DNA from: Litomosoides sigmodontis
Taxonomy: Eukaryota; Nematoda; Chromadorea; Rhabditida; Onchocercidae
Direction: 5' to 3'
Assembly: GCA_963070105.1 (NCBI GenBank)
Contig: OY718807.1
Location: 2,906,501-2,970,500 of the forward strand
Length of the DNA stretch: 64,000 nucleotides
This document shows positions 49,961 to 63,437 of this stretch, in pieces (the stretch's first letter is position 1; every line of letters starts with the position of its first letter). Position numbers and translations under genes: made by a program. The notes under the pieces are model-generated. The model worked only from the letters and a program-made list of their open reading frames with translations. It did not search any database and was not told the DNA's origin.

Positions 49961-52900
49961 TCAATAAGTTAGTAGACAATACTGAGTTAAAGTATTTTTC
50001 AGAATCCCACTGGAATCAATTTGTAAGTCACCGTGTAATTCATCAAAATAATGCTGAGCGCGGCGAGAGGCAGGCATTTTGGCACGAGATGCTCTGTTCA
50101 TAATGCATAGGTACGGTATATAATCAAGTATCACGTCTGCAAAATAGTTTTTGAAAAATTACACTGAATCTCCAAATGCAGAATATAACCGTGTAAACTG
50201 TCGTTTGGGAGCTAAAGCTAAATGAGACTGTCAACCACCATCTCTCGTAGAATGAGGAACTTTGGACAAACTGGATTTTTTTTTTCCGAATTTTGAGTTA
50301 CAAGGTTGATGGAGTGGAAAAAGTTTTGCATTTGTGAAGACATATTATTAACAAAAACGACTTGAGTCAATGAAAACGTTAAATTCCGTAATCGTGAAAT
50401 GGTAAAGGCAATAGAATTAAACGAAATAAGACTGAAAGAAAATTTTACCAGACAAAGGGAAATACTCAATTGAAGGAAGCAGAGAACGAGTAACATCCAC
50501 TGCAATATGAGTGTCATTCTTTTCCACGGAGTGCAAATCTTCCTCCTCTCTAAAACCAAAACCTTCACAGATTAAATAATTAATTAATTAAAAAAAAGAA
50601 TGTAATGCAAACCGATCCGTTGAAGTATAGACTGTTCCTGGTTCGTATGAATGATCATAGCGTAATATTACATTGTACGAAATAGGATGGCATTTTTTGG
50701 ATAATGCTTCAAATTCTATTTGCTCTCCACTCTTCAGCCGTTCGATTAACTTAAAAATTCAACAATTACCAAAATAAAATTAATCTGAATACTTCACGCC
50801 TTTCAATATGATAAATTTTACGACTTTTGTCCCGAAATGCAACTAATACATTCTCGAAGATTTCAGGGGAAGTAGAATAAAGAGAGTAGGAAGTAGCAGA
50901 AGATAACTACCAAGATCAAACAATTTCGACAATTAGACCGTAACTACATGACTACCAAACAAACGATTTGAAGGTTGGCTCTGCAAACCCTAGAAAGATT
51001 TTTAATCTGTCTGATATATCAAAAAGCCTCACAATATACTATATTTCCTTTCCACATGTTTATAACTAACCATTCCTAAAGAATTATTGCTATCTTCTCC
51101 AGAGTAAAACTGAAGCTGATTGATGCACGCTCGTAAGTCACCGTTATATTGCTCGGCCAAAGCACGGCAAACATCGGAACATACACTAATGTTTAAAGCA
51201 GCACAGAGTTCCTGAAAATATTAAAATTAATACTTTGAGTCTGTAAAAACAAAAAGAAAGACAAAAAAAATGAAGGAATATCAACTTCAAATAACATACC
51301 TGAAGATGTGAAGAAACAGTTTGTACTTCAGGTCTATTTAAAGGAAATACGAGGACGTGCATTTCAAGTCCTAGTTGCCGGCGAACAAAAGAAATATCTG
51401 AAATTAGCAAGAGTCCAAGGCAATAATGTATATATGCCTTACAACTAACAGTGAAACAAGTAGTAAATTACAGAAAAAATACATGCAAAAAATAACCTTC
51501 ACAAACAATGATAATTGGAGTATGAGCTACCTTACACAGAGCTCTCAGTGCTGGCCAGAATCCATCATCATGCTTGTCATATATTACATCGCACTAAAAC
51601 GCGGATAGTTTTATTCTACTGCAAAAACTTACGTAAAAAATTTAGCTTTAAAAAATATGAAAAAAGAATTGAACAAGAATTACATCGTCAACTAATATAA
51701 TAGAGTCTTCAACCAATTCTCTTTTGTTCTCACTTCGGGAAAACACTTGGTTTACCATTGTAGCCATCGAAAACTGAAACAATTCCGCGTAACTTTTCCA
51801 GAAATAAAGATACTAGACTTACAATGCCAAAAATTTTTCGATGGTTTAAAAACCATGCAACTAAAAAAAGAAACAAATTTTCATGACTAGAAAAAAGAAG
51901 CAAGAAATGATTAAAATCAGATAATGACAAAAAAGACCTTGTGAGAATGCGCAGCTCCTTGAAATTTACACTTCAACTGCAAACCATTCCTTTTTTCATT
52001 AGAAGCAATTTCTAATACATGCATTTCATAACGCTTTGAGACCGCATAAATCTAAAACAAACAACGATAACACATTTCAACATTCCATTCGTCTTTCTAT
52101 CGCTCTCAAAATAAAAATTTTTCAAGAATTACTAGTGATGTTTTGCCACTACCACAGTGACCATGTATAATAGCAGTATTGTACAGCTGCTCTCCCTCTT
52201 CATCGGAACCGAAAGAAGAATCGGAGGAGTACGAATCACATCTTCTATATCGATTGCTTACTCTCACATCTGCAAACCCCAAGAACATAACATTATCATG
52301 CAGTATATTCTTTCATTACCGTAGTGCGTCTATAAAAATTATCACGAAAAAAGCAATAAATTGCATCATTTCCTAGCTAATCGAAAGCATTACCTTTCTT
52401 ATAATTCCTGCTTTTCTGCAATCGTCCTTTCCACATATTAATCCAGTCACATAGTTTACGAACAGTAGAACTGTCAATAATTAATTCATCAGTTTTCACT
52501 GGTCGCAAAGCCTCACTCCAAATGTTCTGCTGCAATTCTTCAGTAAGCGATTTCCATCTTCCGTATTTTAACCACTTCTTTCTTGCACTGAAAAATAAAT
52601 TTTCGACAAACAGCTTTCTTGCACAAGGGAAAAAATACAGATAAGAGAAAATGGAACCTTCTCGGTCTCAAAAGGATGCGTGGATCGACGACTGCAACGT
52701 TTTGTTCTAAGACTTTCTCTTCGCCAGAACTTTTTCTCCGAAATGACATTTGAAACGCTTTGTCATTATATGAAACCATCTTATGGATTTGATTGACACG
52801 AAGTCCATACGGCCAATCATAGTTAACAGATGCAATCTCAGCATATCCAACGTTCGAAATGCTTGGAAAAGGTGCGAAATCTATCTCATCGGTGAGAACT

Positions 52901-55900
52901 GTAGTGTAAAATAGTAGAGCTTAAGCAGAATTACAGGCATTTTGTTTCTGTGGCTCCCAACACATTACCAAAAAATAGTACAAACCGTCACAGTTTTCGA
53001 CATTAAGCAAAGGCTTCCCTAGGCGTGTGGAATGCATGCAGTAGAGAAAATCATGCTGATATAAAAACTCTAACCTGGTTTCTTTCCTTGTTTTAAGATG
53101 CAGTTTGTCCCAGCATCTGTCAGTTGGCCACTACAGACTGTGGAGATATTCATGGTTGTTTTTGATTCACCCGTTGTAGCTTGCTTAATATTTCTCACAT
53201 GTATTTTTTTCTTAAGGAAAGTTGGTGACCTCCGAGAAGTGCTGTCGAATTTTTGGTCGTCAAGAAATATCACATCATCATCCAGTTCATTAGTATTTTG
53301 CTGAATTCATGGAAAAAATGTTAAGCCCAAATATCATTAGGACAAAACTCAATAATAATTGAATTTTTAAATTTAATTATTATTGAATTTTATCCCTCTT
53401 AAACAACAACTGAAAAGTAGAAACTGTTTGCGAGTACACTAATAAGATGTTTCGAAGTCCACAGTTCGGCTGTCTGCCAAATTATTTGCGCCCAAAACTG
53501 AACAAATTAAACTAACACCGTAAACTGCTAATGAAGTAGATCGACAAGCATTTTCCATAACAGTGAAGCTTATGAAAGAACTGTTTCCCCACAAAATAAG
53601 TCATTATTAAGATTCAAGACAAATAGTAATGGAATTATCTTCTTTCTCACAAGTTTTCATAGTATCCACAGGATTGCACGTCGTATGCAACTAATTAACT
53701 GCATTCCAATCAAAACAGTGATGCTGAGGAAAGTAATGCAATGCAAAATAGCAAAGAACAGAATTTTCAATTTGACGAGTAGCAATCAATTTCTTCTATG
53801 GATTTCTTCCAAAAACAGTTGTTTTTATGTACCAATTTGCTAAATATGTGCGGGATAACTTTATCTATTGAAAAGTCACCTGGCACAAACTTCGTTTCAA
53901 TTCTCCTACAATGATTGTTTGACGACGGTTCGAAGCAGGTAATTCATTAATCGCTTTCTGCAACAACACTGATTTCCGACAATTACTTTCTTTCTCCAGC
54001 TTCCCTGAAAAGTAATATAGTGATGAAATTAAACACTGTGTTTAAGCACGAGGAATGATAAATGACTGCTTCTCATTCATTATAAATCATTAAATCTCAT
54101 TATAAATCATTAAATCTCATTATAAATCATTAAATCTCTCATTATAAATCATTAAATAAATGCATAAACCAGCAGTATGTAGGCATATTTTTCATAACAA
54201 GAAGATATATTTTTCATAAACAATCTGTTAAATTTACTTACCTGGTAATCCCGCAAAGCTTTGCCTGCGTGATGACTGTTTTTCTATCGTTGCATTGTTA
54301 GGATGCATTGTACTCTCACCAGCGCTCTGTTCCGGTTCATTCGATGTAAGTATATTTTCCCTATCAATTAAATGATTCCACTGGTTCGGTATATCTTGCA
54401 ACCATTTCTTAACTCTGAAATAATGCTGCTGGACAGATGGCTTAAAGATCTGCAAGCCGCTTTGCACTTATCAAAAGATTTGAAAATCGATTCATTCGTT
54501 TAGGAAAACGCAGAAAAAATATTAAAAATGAAGGTGTACTTTGTTTTTGGTCCTGCATCAGGGACAACTAATAAAGATGAACGCAGTAATTTTAGATTAT
54601 CACATGCTTCAGTGCATTGTTGCAAATCATCAATTTCTTTATCATCTGCCATATTTAAATTTGCATTTTCCTTATTTTCATTCATATCCTGCAAAAGCAA
54701 AACCTCCTCAATTTAAAAATCTATGCACATGACAGAGTAATTGCAGTTTTCTTTGAATGCCATTAAAATTATTTGTAGAGTACAATTACCCATCAAACAA
54801 ATAAAACCTTTTGCTACAGAAACCTTTATGTACTTTTGTTTAAAACGGAATCAGTCAATAATTAATGAACCTCTTTCGTCCCTATGGAAAGACTCCGCAA
54901 TCGGTCACCACGCACCCACTTGATCGCTGTTTCTTCCTTAAGTATAATTAGCGCTGTTAAAATGCTATTGAAATTTATTAAAATCTGTGTAAAATAAATT
55001 AGTAAATTAACGCTCAATCCGGCAAAAAATAGTAGGTCGAGTTACGGTGAACAAACATCCGACAAAAATTACTTCATGCATCAAAAATGCAACTCTCACG
55101 ACTTACCACATGTTGTTTGGCTCGTTTTAATGCAGCACCTACTTCAGATACACTCGATACTTTGGAATAATCAACCGTTTTCTGAGCACTCACACAATTA
55201 TCAGCTTCTTTCCGTTTCAGTTGTGACCCATGATCATCTTTGAAAAATATGCCAAAAAGTAAGGGTGACAGATGTATATCTAAAGTTTTCCAACGTAACG
55301 TATTAACCAATCGTGACAGTAACTGCGTATGAGTGAGTGGTAAGAATATACTTACCACTGCCAGTGATGTCAATTAGTCCACTACAGCCTTCATCATTCC
55401 GCGTTTCCGGACATTCCTCAACAATGTTTTCCATATCAGAATGACAATGGAAAGTTTCAGATATGGCAGGTAAAAACCTAACTGCCTCATTTCGGAAGAT
55501 TTTGGAAGTGGCATCTTGCAGAATAACAGGTTGTGCAGTAGGTATGCAACGTTCCATACTGTCGTCAACAACCTGAAAAAGGTTTGAAAAAATGCTGTAG
55601 TTTAGTAAAGAATAAAACTGCAAGTTGTGTTCAAAACACAACTTACTATTTTATTTTAGTTCTTTATAAAAAGGACAATGTTCATTTCATATGTGGCGAA
55701 TGAAGTACTACGAAAACATCCAGTACGCAATTTTCACCAGCAAACAATAATCTTACTTCCAGAACGGCAGATTCTTCTACAAGCGGTGGGGAGTCTGGCA
55801 TTTTCACAACTCCAGGTATTTTCCCAGAACGTGGAGTGATGTCATGAATATTTAAGACAGAGTGGAAATGCACACGCTTGTGCTTATTCCATCCCTTTGC

Positions 55901-56783
55901 CTTCATTGTTATACGTCGAGCAGCTTTATGAGCAGCATTTAGCAGAATAGGCTTCAATGCTGCCGGTGGAGCCTCGCAAATTATCTAAGAATGAATAGAA
56001 ATTAGAAAACATACTTAAGTTTGCTGCAAATTGATTTACTGTTACTCTCACTGTCAACACTATACATAAAACTGATTAGTTACAGAACCACTGACATTTC
56101 AGAATTACTCATTTGTCCCATACGATGATATCTCATGGAACTGATGCTGGAACAGCCAAATAAAGTAATGCGATTTCTAATGTCAAAATTTTATGTATAC
56201 GACAACAAAGATCTACCTTGAACTTTCTTATTGCAGCTTTTGACCTTGTCCCGTAAACTGACTTCCGCATGTGCACTGAAGCACGAAGCTTCCTCCCCGA
56301 AGTGACAACTTCTTCAAGCATTTTTTCGTTGGTGTTGCTGCTCTTACAGCCAAATTTTGATACATCATCAGGAATGCTATCATTCGCTTCTGTCTAGAAA
56401 TTACATAAGAATTATCATACTGCAGAGAAATTACTACTAACATACAACTTACATTTTTGAAGAACAATGATGATCGTCGTCTCAGATGTTTTCGGCCAAA
56501 TGGAGCTTTTTCCAATGAATCATTCATCTGTAAAAAAAAAAGAAAACAATTTGTGCACAAGCACACATAATACTTAACGTGCGATGCGAAAAATGTTTTA
56601 ATTTTCTAAAAAATCTTCGATAAAATCGATTGCAAAACACTCATAACGAAACATTTCATCAAAAACAAGCTAAAGATGTTAGAAATAGATGAAAGTACTA
56701 ACATTTTTGTCGACAAATAAAGCAGTGCCATTGAATGAATGAATTCGAGGCTGTTCAGAAAAAGCCTCCTCATCAGTTGCCAT
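49961..56783 (-). CDS. ATAD5: ATAD5/Elg1-like PCNA unloader, large RFC-type AAA+ subunit
   Basis: Large subunit of the alternative RFC complex that removes PCNA after replication. Twenty-two phase-consistent reverse-strand exons, from 56783-56703 to 50136-49961, give about 1052 residues. The N-terminal 600 residues are basic, Ser-rich and poorly conserved (LRRRSSLFFKN, GRKLRASVHMRKSVYGTRSK). Residues about 655-700 hold the pre-ATPase block ending RKLCDWINMWKGRLQK, as in ATAD5. Walker A is GHCGSGKTS, just after an acidic Ser/Asp insert (YSSDSSFGSDEEGE). The next exon has IYAVSKRYEMHVLEIASNEKRNG (ATAD5-type FEVNASSQRSG position), then Walker B-like SIILVDDCDVIYD and TPIIIVCE sensor strand, and CINQLQFYSG in the lid. 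The last exon ends with RRAQHYFDELH, matching the C-terminal RRFLHYFEGIH block of vertebrate ATAD5. Walker B reads V-D-D-C-D, as the family often departs from DEAD. RFC1 and CTF18 are less likely because the RFC1 BRCT domain is absent and the C-terminal block fits ATAD5. Confidence 0.88.
54079..54156. repeat. 20-bp tandem repeat, four copies
   Basis: Four copies of attataaatcattaaatctc, the third extended by a CT and the fourth ending in AAATAAATG, inside an intron of the ATAD5-like gene. Confidence 0.92.
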
Positions 56784-58357
56784 GCCACATTTGATTGCGT
56801 TATTAATTTGAACTTCTAAAGTAACAAAAATTTACTGCTTCTCTCACGCACAAAAGAATCGGCTTGCATTGAAAAGCAACAAACTGATCACTGATTAATT
56901 ATCATCCTATAACTCTATCTACGTGGACTAGAAAAGCAACAAACTGATCACTGATTAATTATCATCCTATAACTCTATCTACGGGGGACCAGACCGTTGT
57001 ATTTGAGAATTACAATGACAAATTCACAATGCAAATAACAAACGTCCACGCACGCAGCGCACCGTCCTTTCGTCACGGCAATTTCTGATGAATGCGCGTG
57101 TATTCAGTGCCACTTCGCAACAACCTCACCACCGCTACTCTCTGGAAGTTCCGCCTCTCGCTATAGATATGACGTACGTAGTATTGCTAGTTGTCGTGAC
57201 ACGTTCGTTATTGCATATAGTGCAAAGGAAATTAGGAGGATAGAGCTAAATGATTACAGTAGCCATCATGCAAAGAATCTCGAATTAGCATAGCCGATGC
57301 AAATTTCAGGATTCACGAAACTCCGAGAAAATATCTGAAAAAAAAATAGATCATTGAAATTTCAACAGTAGCAAGAGCAGAGGTTAAAATATTTCGCTAT
57401 CCTTATTTGACTACTTTTGACTGAATCAAATTTGTTTAATGCGCCTAAAGCTAATATTGATTAGCTCTAGGTGATTTAGGTGCATGCTAATGCAAATTTA
57501 CAATTCCTTTCATTTCAAAATTAACTAAACTACTTTTTTTTCTCCAATACATGGATCATATCATTTCATCGATGACACATATTTCAATATCAGTCATTTA
57601 CAGTAACGTACTCGTTAATAGCCACAATGTACTTACAGTTATACCGCCAGTTAATTACATAGTGATCAGACGGCAGTTATTTTTCGCTTCAATTATTACT
57701 CAATAAATTAATGAATTGAATTTAAATATTTTCAAACTAACAAGGAAAATGGAAAAGCAAAATTTTCATTTACAGATTTATTATAATGAAATTTAAAAAT
57801 TAGAAAAGATAAAATTTTCCTTTATAAATTTACTACAAACAAACATTTTTCATTCCCTACTTTTCTTGTTTGAAAAGAAAACAAACAAAACAACAATAAC
57901 AAATATTGAATTAATCTTAATGTAGAAATTACGAAAAAAGATGGAAAAAAAATTTTTCAAAAAAAATTTATAAAACAAAAAAAAAGAAGCACAAATCATT
58001 GAGCAATTTTACTCTTCATCTTTTTTTCTCTCCTTCTCTCTCTCTCTCTCTCTTTCAATTATTGCACAAAATTTTCATTTCATAATTTCATCAGAATATA
58101 GTAGTTTAGAAATTTTAATGATTGGATGTAAAAAAAAAGTTGATTGAGAACGAGAAAAATATTTTTAATAAACAGAATGATAGTTGTTGATGATCAAAGT
58201 ACGATCCGATCCTCTCTAATAGCCCTTCCTCATTCCTCATAATCCCATCCATTCATCACTCCCTCTCACCTACCAATTACCGTTACTGCCAACGGTATTT
58301 AAGTAACAATTTAACTCAAATAGCATTTTATTGAGTTACTCGAAATTCCAACTAACA
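56784..58357. promoter_or_regulatory. divergent upstream region of the ATAD5-like gene and SXP-like gene
   Basis: The ATAD5-like gene reads left and the next gene reads right, so this is a shared 5' region. A GC-richer, CpG-containing part at about 57035-57200 (cacgcacgcagcgcacc) lies about 300 bp from the ATAD5 start and is a likely promoter. It also holds a 60-bp tandem duplication at 56871-56982 and a CT tract at about 58031-58054. From 57500 on the sequence is AT-rich with no exon. Confidence 0.5.
56871..56982. repeat. 60-bp direct tandem duplication
   Basis: Copy one starts at 56871 (gaaaagcaacaaactgatc) and copy two at 56931, with 52 or more identical bases in each. It lies about 90 bp upstream of the ATAD5-like start codon, so any promoter element in it would be doubled. 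No mismatch is seen within the shared part, implying a recent event or an assembly duplication. Confidence 0.95.
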
Positions 58358-58885
58358 ATGGTACGATTCGTCGTCGTCAACGTGTTGGCTATTCTTGCAA
58401 CAGTTTATATGGTACAATGCTTCCTTCATTTCGATGGTAAGAAATTTGAAGTTATTAATTAAAATTCCTAATTGCTATATTATTTAGTGGATGGATTAGG
58501 TGTGGGCGAAAGTGGCAGAGATGCAAATAAGAATGGTAAAAATAAAGTGATTTTTAGCGGGTTAAAGAGTAAAAAGTTAATTACAGCTTTTAAGCTGTAA
58601 AAATTTTCAAATTGCATTGATTGCAAAAATTTTCTCTTATCAAATAGAAATGTTAGAAAAATTATTTGAAAAAAAAAATTGGAATATTTAGAGAGATAAT
58701 CATCGTTGCTATAAACTTCATAAGCATAAGCGCAGGGAGTTATGAGCTAGAAATTATGTGTTAAAAATTATGAGCTAATTTATGAATCACAAATCTCTTC
58801 TCCACGTGCACTGCCATCTATTAATCAATAAATTCAAAATACATATGAAACCGCTAAAATATTCCTCTTCCTCTCACTTTCCTTC

Positions 58886-58949
<64 letters not shown>

Positions 58950-60679
58950 CTTTCATTCTCCCTCTCTCTCTCTCTCTATCTGTATCTCTCTCACTACGCG
59001 CATGCAAAAATAAATATTTTTAGTGAAAAAAAAATTAATAGTAACTGAATTTATGCATTGAGGAAAAAATTTCAAAATTTAATAGCAGTAATGTATTGCA
59101 TGAAAAACCGATGAGGAATGTTTTCATTTATATCATTTCACTAATTAAATGTTAATTTCTAAATGATTTAACTTCTAAATTAAAAGCTCATATAAAGTGT
59201 TATTATCATTATTATTATTGATATTATTATTATTTTATCATCATCTTATTTATTATTATTGTTATCAATTATTAATTATAATTACCATTACCATTATTAT
59301 TATTATTAATGTTATTATTATTAATTATTATCACTATTATTGTCATTAAAAAAGAAAATGAAAATGATTTCTAGTGTTTTATGTTTACACTAGAAAATTG
59401 TTTATTCATTTCAATTTAACTTACAGGTTTCCATCACTACGACAAGTATCATTTATATGAAATGATAAAGCTCCTGCGGAGCACATGCACTGCTGCACAA
59501 GAGGAGCTGCGAATGATATTTGCAAATGATAAGCTAACAAAGCAAGAACTTAATGACACAATTAGAAATTGGAGCAGAAAAACAAGCTTAGCCTTACAAG
59601 TAAGTTAGACCTTTCCCTCAACAGCATTATGCAAATTAGACAACTAATTATCCTTTCTGATAATTTCGCGCAGCATTTCAATTTTTCGAATTTAAACAAT
59701 TCGTTGAGCAAAAAAAAGTGAACGAAATTGACCATTGTTGCTAATTATGCTTGTTTTTTTACAATAAATTAAATTTCACAAGCAATCAGAATTCATTGTT
59801 GAATGCTAGAAAATTGTAAAATTAATTATTTTAAATTTATTAGAAAAAAGTGAAACAATTCGATATTATTTCATTGAACTATTTTGATCGATAATTCGAA
59901 CAATCTACAATGACTATTTTATGCTAAAATTAACTTTTTAAATATTTTAACTTTACTGAGCAATTTTTACCTGTTACCTTAATTTTGCTTAGTAAAAATA
60001 CTCACTAAGCAACAACACCAGCCTACAAATGCAATGATTAAATTTTGCAAAAAAGTAAAAATTGAATTTATGGTATTTTTTAAAGTTTTATTTATTGTAA
60101 AAATTGCTGAAATTTGCTTATCCTAGAATTTAATTACATTTTTATAAATTTTGTGGAACTTTTGTGGTTTTTCAGGATGCAATTGTTGAAAATTTGGACG
60201 GTCATCAGCAAAAAATCATGGAAATGCAACGAAACATTGAGAAGTCGGCCAATGTAAGCCTGAAAATGCAAAATGCTTTGCTAAAAGTTTTAAAAATCAA
60301 AGCAAATATGTCACTGACAAATTTGCAAGAAAGGCAACAGATCGAACAGTTTATGCGATCGTTTAATCGCACTGATCGAATTCGATTACACATACTTCTA
60401 CGTCAAACGCTGTTGAAGCAATTGAAGCAGCAACGTTTTCTTCGATCGATCCACAAGATCAATCGATCAGTTTCTGATGAGGAGGGATCAGATGGTGAAG
60501 TTTCCGATGAAATTTCAGCTGAACATGAACAATTCATCTCATGCAAATTACATTGTAATTCAACCGATCAGTGCAACTTTGAACGCTTAAATTTAAACGT
60601 CGCAACAAAGGATGATTTGATGGGAGTGATGAAGAATTATATGGATGAAGATGAAAGAGCAAAGGTCAGCTTGATTTAA
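58358..60679 (+). CDS. secreted helical protein, SXP/RAL-2 (DUF148)-like
   Basis: Exons 58358-58436, 59427-59599 and 60176-60679, in phase, give about 251 residues. A signal peptide opens the protein (VVVNVLAILATVYMVQC). The following region has AQEELRMIFANDKLTKQEL and then N-W-S-R-K, which matches the SXP/RAL-2 pattern of a helix, an N-x-x-L-T-K/E turn and a conserved tryptophan. After it come long amphipathic helices (AIVENLDGHQQK, ALLKVLKIKANMS) and a less typical C-terminal acidic loop (DEEGSDGEVSDE) and a region with cysteines (SCKLHC). Several N-glycosylation sequons are present. A donor at 60665 (GCAAAG then gtcagc) could join in frame to an acceptor at 61252, adding a short end that stops at 61297. 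The protein is longer than typical family members (150-200). Nematode-specific, likely secreted; function unknown. Confidence 0.6.
58889..58947. repeat. (TA)n dinucleotide tract
   Basis: About 29 AT units in intron 1 of the preceding SXP-like gene, followed at about 58960-58978 by a (CT)n tract. The two together form a compound microsatellite. Confidence 0.97.
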
Positions 60680-61312
60680 TTTATTTTAAAAAATTTAATG
60701 AAATGATGACGAAATCTTCAGTGCTATTTTTTTGTTGTATGAATGAAAAAGATTCCAATGATTGTGATGAATTGAAACTTTTTCCTCTAAAACTATCAAT
60801 TTAACAAAATGCCAGAAAGTTTTTCGTTATCATTTTATTATCTTTTTTTTTTAAATGCAATAAATGCAATAGGTAAGGCGGTAGAATTGTCCAATTAACA
60901 TCTAGCAATATTATGAATTGAAAAATAGAGGTTGAACACTCATCAACCGATACATCGGATAGTGTGTACACGAACTAGTTATACTTCGATGAAATTAATT
61001 AAATCACTAATTATGCGACTAATATTAATTGGTAAATATCACAGTAATTCACAATAATCACAGCAATCGCAGTAATTTGCAGTAATTTTCAAAAATTCAA
61101 ATTAAATCACAGCAGAGATGCTACTTAACATTCTACATTAATTGTTCTAAAATATAATTTTGGCGATTTCCTTCATTCTTTAAAATTTTAAATTTGCTTT
61201 GGTTTATTTGTCTTACAGGTAAGTGTTAAATTAATTAACAATAATGTTGCAGGATGGCCGAACTGAACCAGTTCCAGCGAATATCAATGAATATTGATAA
61301 AGTACAGATATC

Positions 61313-61345
<33 letters not shown>

Positions 61346-61866
61346 GGTTTAACTACGAATGTTTTCATAATGAAAGTGCTGGAGAACGGATGATGAATTG
61401 TCAAATGAAGCAATATTGGAATTAAAAAATGGATGATTTAATTGTTCTGTATTTTGTAATAAGTTATTTTATACTTTTCGAGATTTTATTTCATATTTCA
61501 TAACAAAACTTGATTTAATTGTTTTTGGCATTTGTGATAAACGGAATAAAAATTGATAATCCGATCAAGCTTAACTGATAACTTAGCAATTATACAATGA
61601 ATACCATCCGGCACTGCTCTACTACAGTTAAGCGTCATTTAACTGACATCGGACTAAGCCCAGACTAAATCCTCTATGAGCATTTCTAATTCTCATTTAA
61701 TCATTCTTGTTAAATATTCAGTTTAGTTTTTTTTTTTAATTTGAGTATGCTGAAAGCGTGTTAGCAAATTGATTCATTCATTTAATGTATTATGTTGCTA
61801 ATTTTAATCGTTTCCATGGATACAATAAGTTAGGCCAGTTAAAAATACATCCTAGGTTAGTGCAGC
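60680..61866. other. 3' flank of the SXP-like gene and upstream of the dynein light chain
   Basis: One possible coding segment lies at 61253-61297 (alternative last exon of the SXP-like gene). A (CT)n tract lies at about 61311-61343. The rest is AT-rich with no exon recognised; the Arg-Glu repeat frame on the reverse strand at 61231-61413 is an artefact of the CT tract. Confidence 0.45.
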
Positions 61867-63311
61867 ATGGAGTACAATGCAGCAACAGCACCCGATGTTA
61901 CAGGTTTTGTCATACGACCAGCAATTCAGGAAAAGTACGTTTGTGTCACATATCTTTTGTTGATGTTTAATTTTAGTTTAGGGCGAAATTCTTCAGGTAA
62001 TTTTGCAAGAGCGAATTATAATTCTATTTTTGCCTCTTTAATCTTTGTCCTTTCTTTCTTTTTTTTTATCCGAAATTGTAAGAGCAATTGTACCAGGCGG
62101 TAATTTCACTTTGGAACTCAAAACGTTTTGACTTCGTTAATTTCGTTAATTTCATGCTCCATCCTCCTGCGATATGTATGTCATTAATTCCTCCTTCCTG
62201 CAATTTAATACAACCATTGATTAGCATGCATGAAGCTTGTGATGGATAATATGTAGCATCAGGTGTTATCAACTTCAGAATGTTAAGCATCAAACAGTAG
62301 CTAGTTGCACGCAAAATTTCAATTGAGCAGTTTTCATAATTGGAAAGAAATAAAGCGGAGAAAATAACTATACAACTTCTTTCTTTTACTTCCATAACAA
62401 TTTTCCCAAAATTATTACCAGTAAATATCAAATTCAGATTTCGCGCCACGGTTGGAAAACGAATATTAGAAGAAGTATTAACCGAAAATTTAGAAGGACG
62501 TACATTTGAATCAAGCAGTGCCGAACAACTTAGCAATTCAATAGCTTCCATAATTAGAAGTCGTTTGAAAGGTACGCGAATCTGTTTCATCTTCCTCTTC
62601 CCATTCTAATAAGGCAGAATGTGTCTTGAAAGAAAGCCTATTCTGTTAAATTTGTCTACAAAGTTTACATTCAATCCCTTATTCATCGATGCTTACAACC
62701 TGATTAGCAGCTCCAGTACGCAATCAGAGTTAGATTAAATGATGTATATGCATAATCCGAGGTTATTTCCAAATCAACACAATTTTCAGGCCTTAACTTG
62801 CCAAAATATAAGTATGTCGTACAAGTGATTTTCGGCGAGGAATGCGGACAAAAAGTTCGGTGAGAAACTAATTTCACTGAATCGGTTCTTTACATGTGAG
62901 AAACTCTTAAAGCATAACATGCAATCCAGATAATGACGAATGCTTGTTTAGTACAAACCTGCATGATTGCATTTGTGATATGACAGAAAAACTTTTTTAG
63001 AAATTTTTTCAGCCAGTTGTATAAGTAAGCAGTAAATATGCAATAATAGATAACGGAACTCATTAAAATTGTTCAGGGCACATGCAGCATGCATGTGGGA
63101 TAGCGATACCGATTCAATGGCACACCACGTCTACTCAAATGTCAGTTACTCTGGAGTAGTAGCTTGGAAGTTTATTTTTTCCTCATGTTTCTGTTTGTAC
63201 GTTAGCAAAACGACTGCGATTTACTTTTTCACAGAATTTTCAGGATTACTTATTTTGTCAAGCGACAATATTCGCCGTATTCCACTACTAATATCGAATT
63301 TACGAATATAA
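61867..63311 (+). CDS. Tctex1-domain dynein light chain (DYNLT2B/TCTEX1D2-like)
   Basis: Light chain of the Tctex1 class, which binds the dynein intermediate chain; the DYNLT2B branch works in cilia with dynein-2. Exons 61867-61934, 62438-62571, 62790-62859 and from 63077, phases agree. The N-terminus has TGFVIRPAIQEKFR, then ILEEVLTENLEG, SSAEQLSNSIASIIRSRLK, LPKYKYVVQVIFGEECGQKVR and CMWDSDTDSMAHHVYSN, which run in the order of the Tctex1 fold (helix, helix, then beta strands VVQV, and WD-D-TD). The usual family end would be about 20 residues after the last motif, near 63170. The open frame continues to a stop at 63309-63311, so the final splice or end is uncertain. A long reverse-strand frame (62066-62590) overlaps it and is a shadow. 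Confidence 0.85.
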
Positions 63312-63437
63312 GAAAAGTAACTTGCTGAATGGTCCTTATGCTGCGATATAATTGCTGTGCAACGTTTCATTAATGTTTAAAAACCATTTATAAAATCATT
63401 GAGAAACAAACAAAGAAGATAGTAATAACATATTCCA

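Noticed and set aside
62066..62590. 174-codon reverse-strand frame
   Set aside because: It overlaps a well-supported exon of the Tctex1-type gene on the other strand and has no recognisable similarity.
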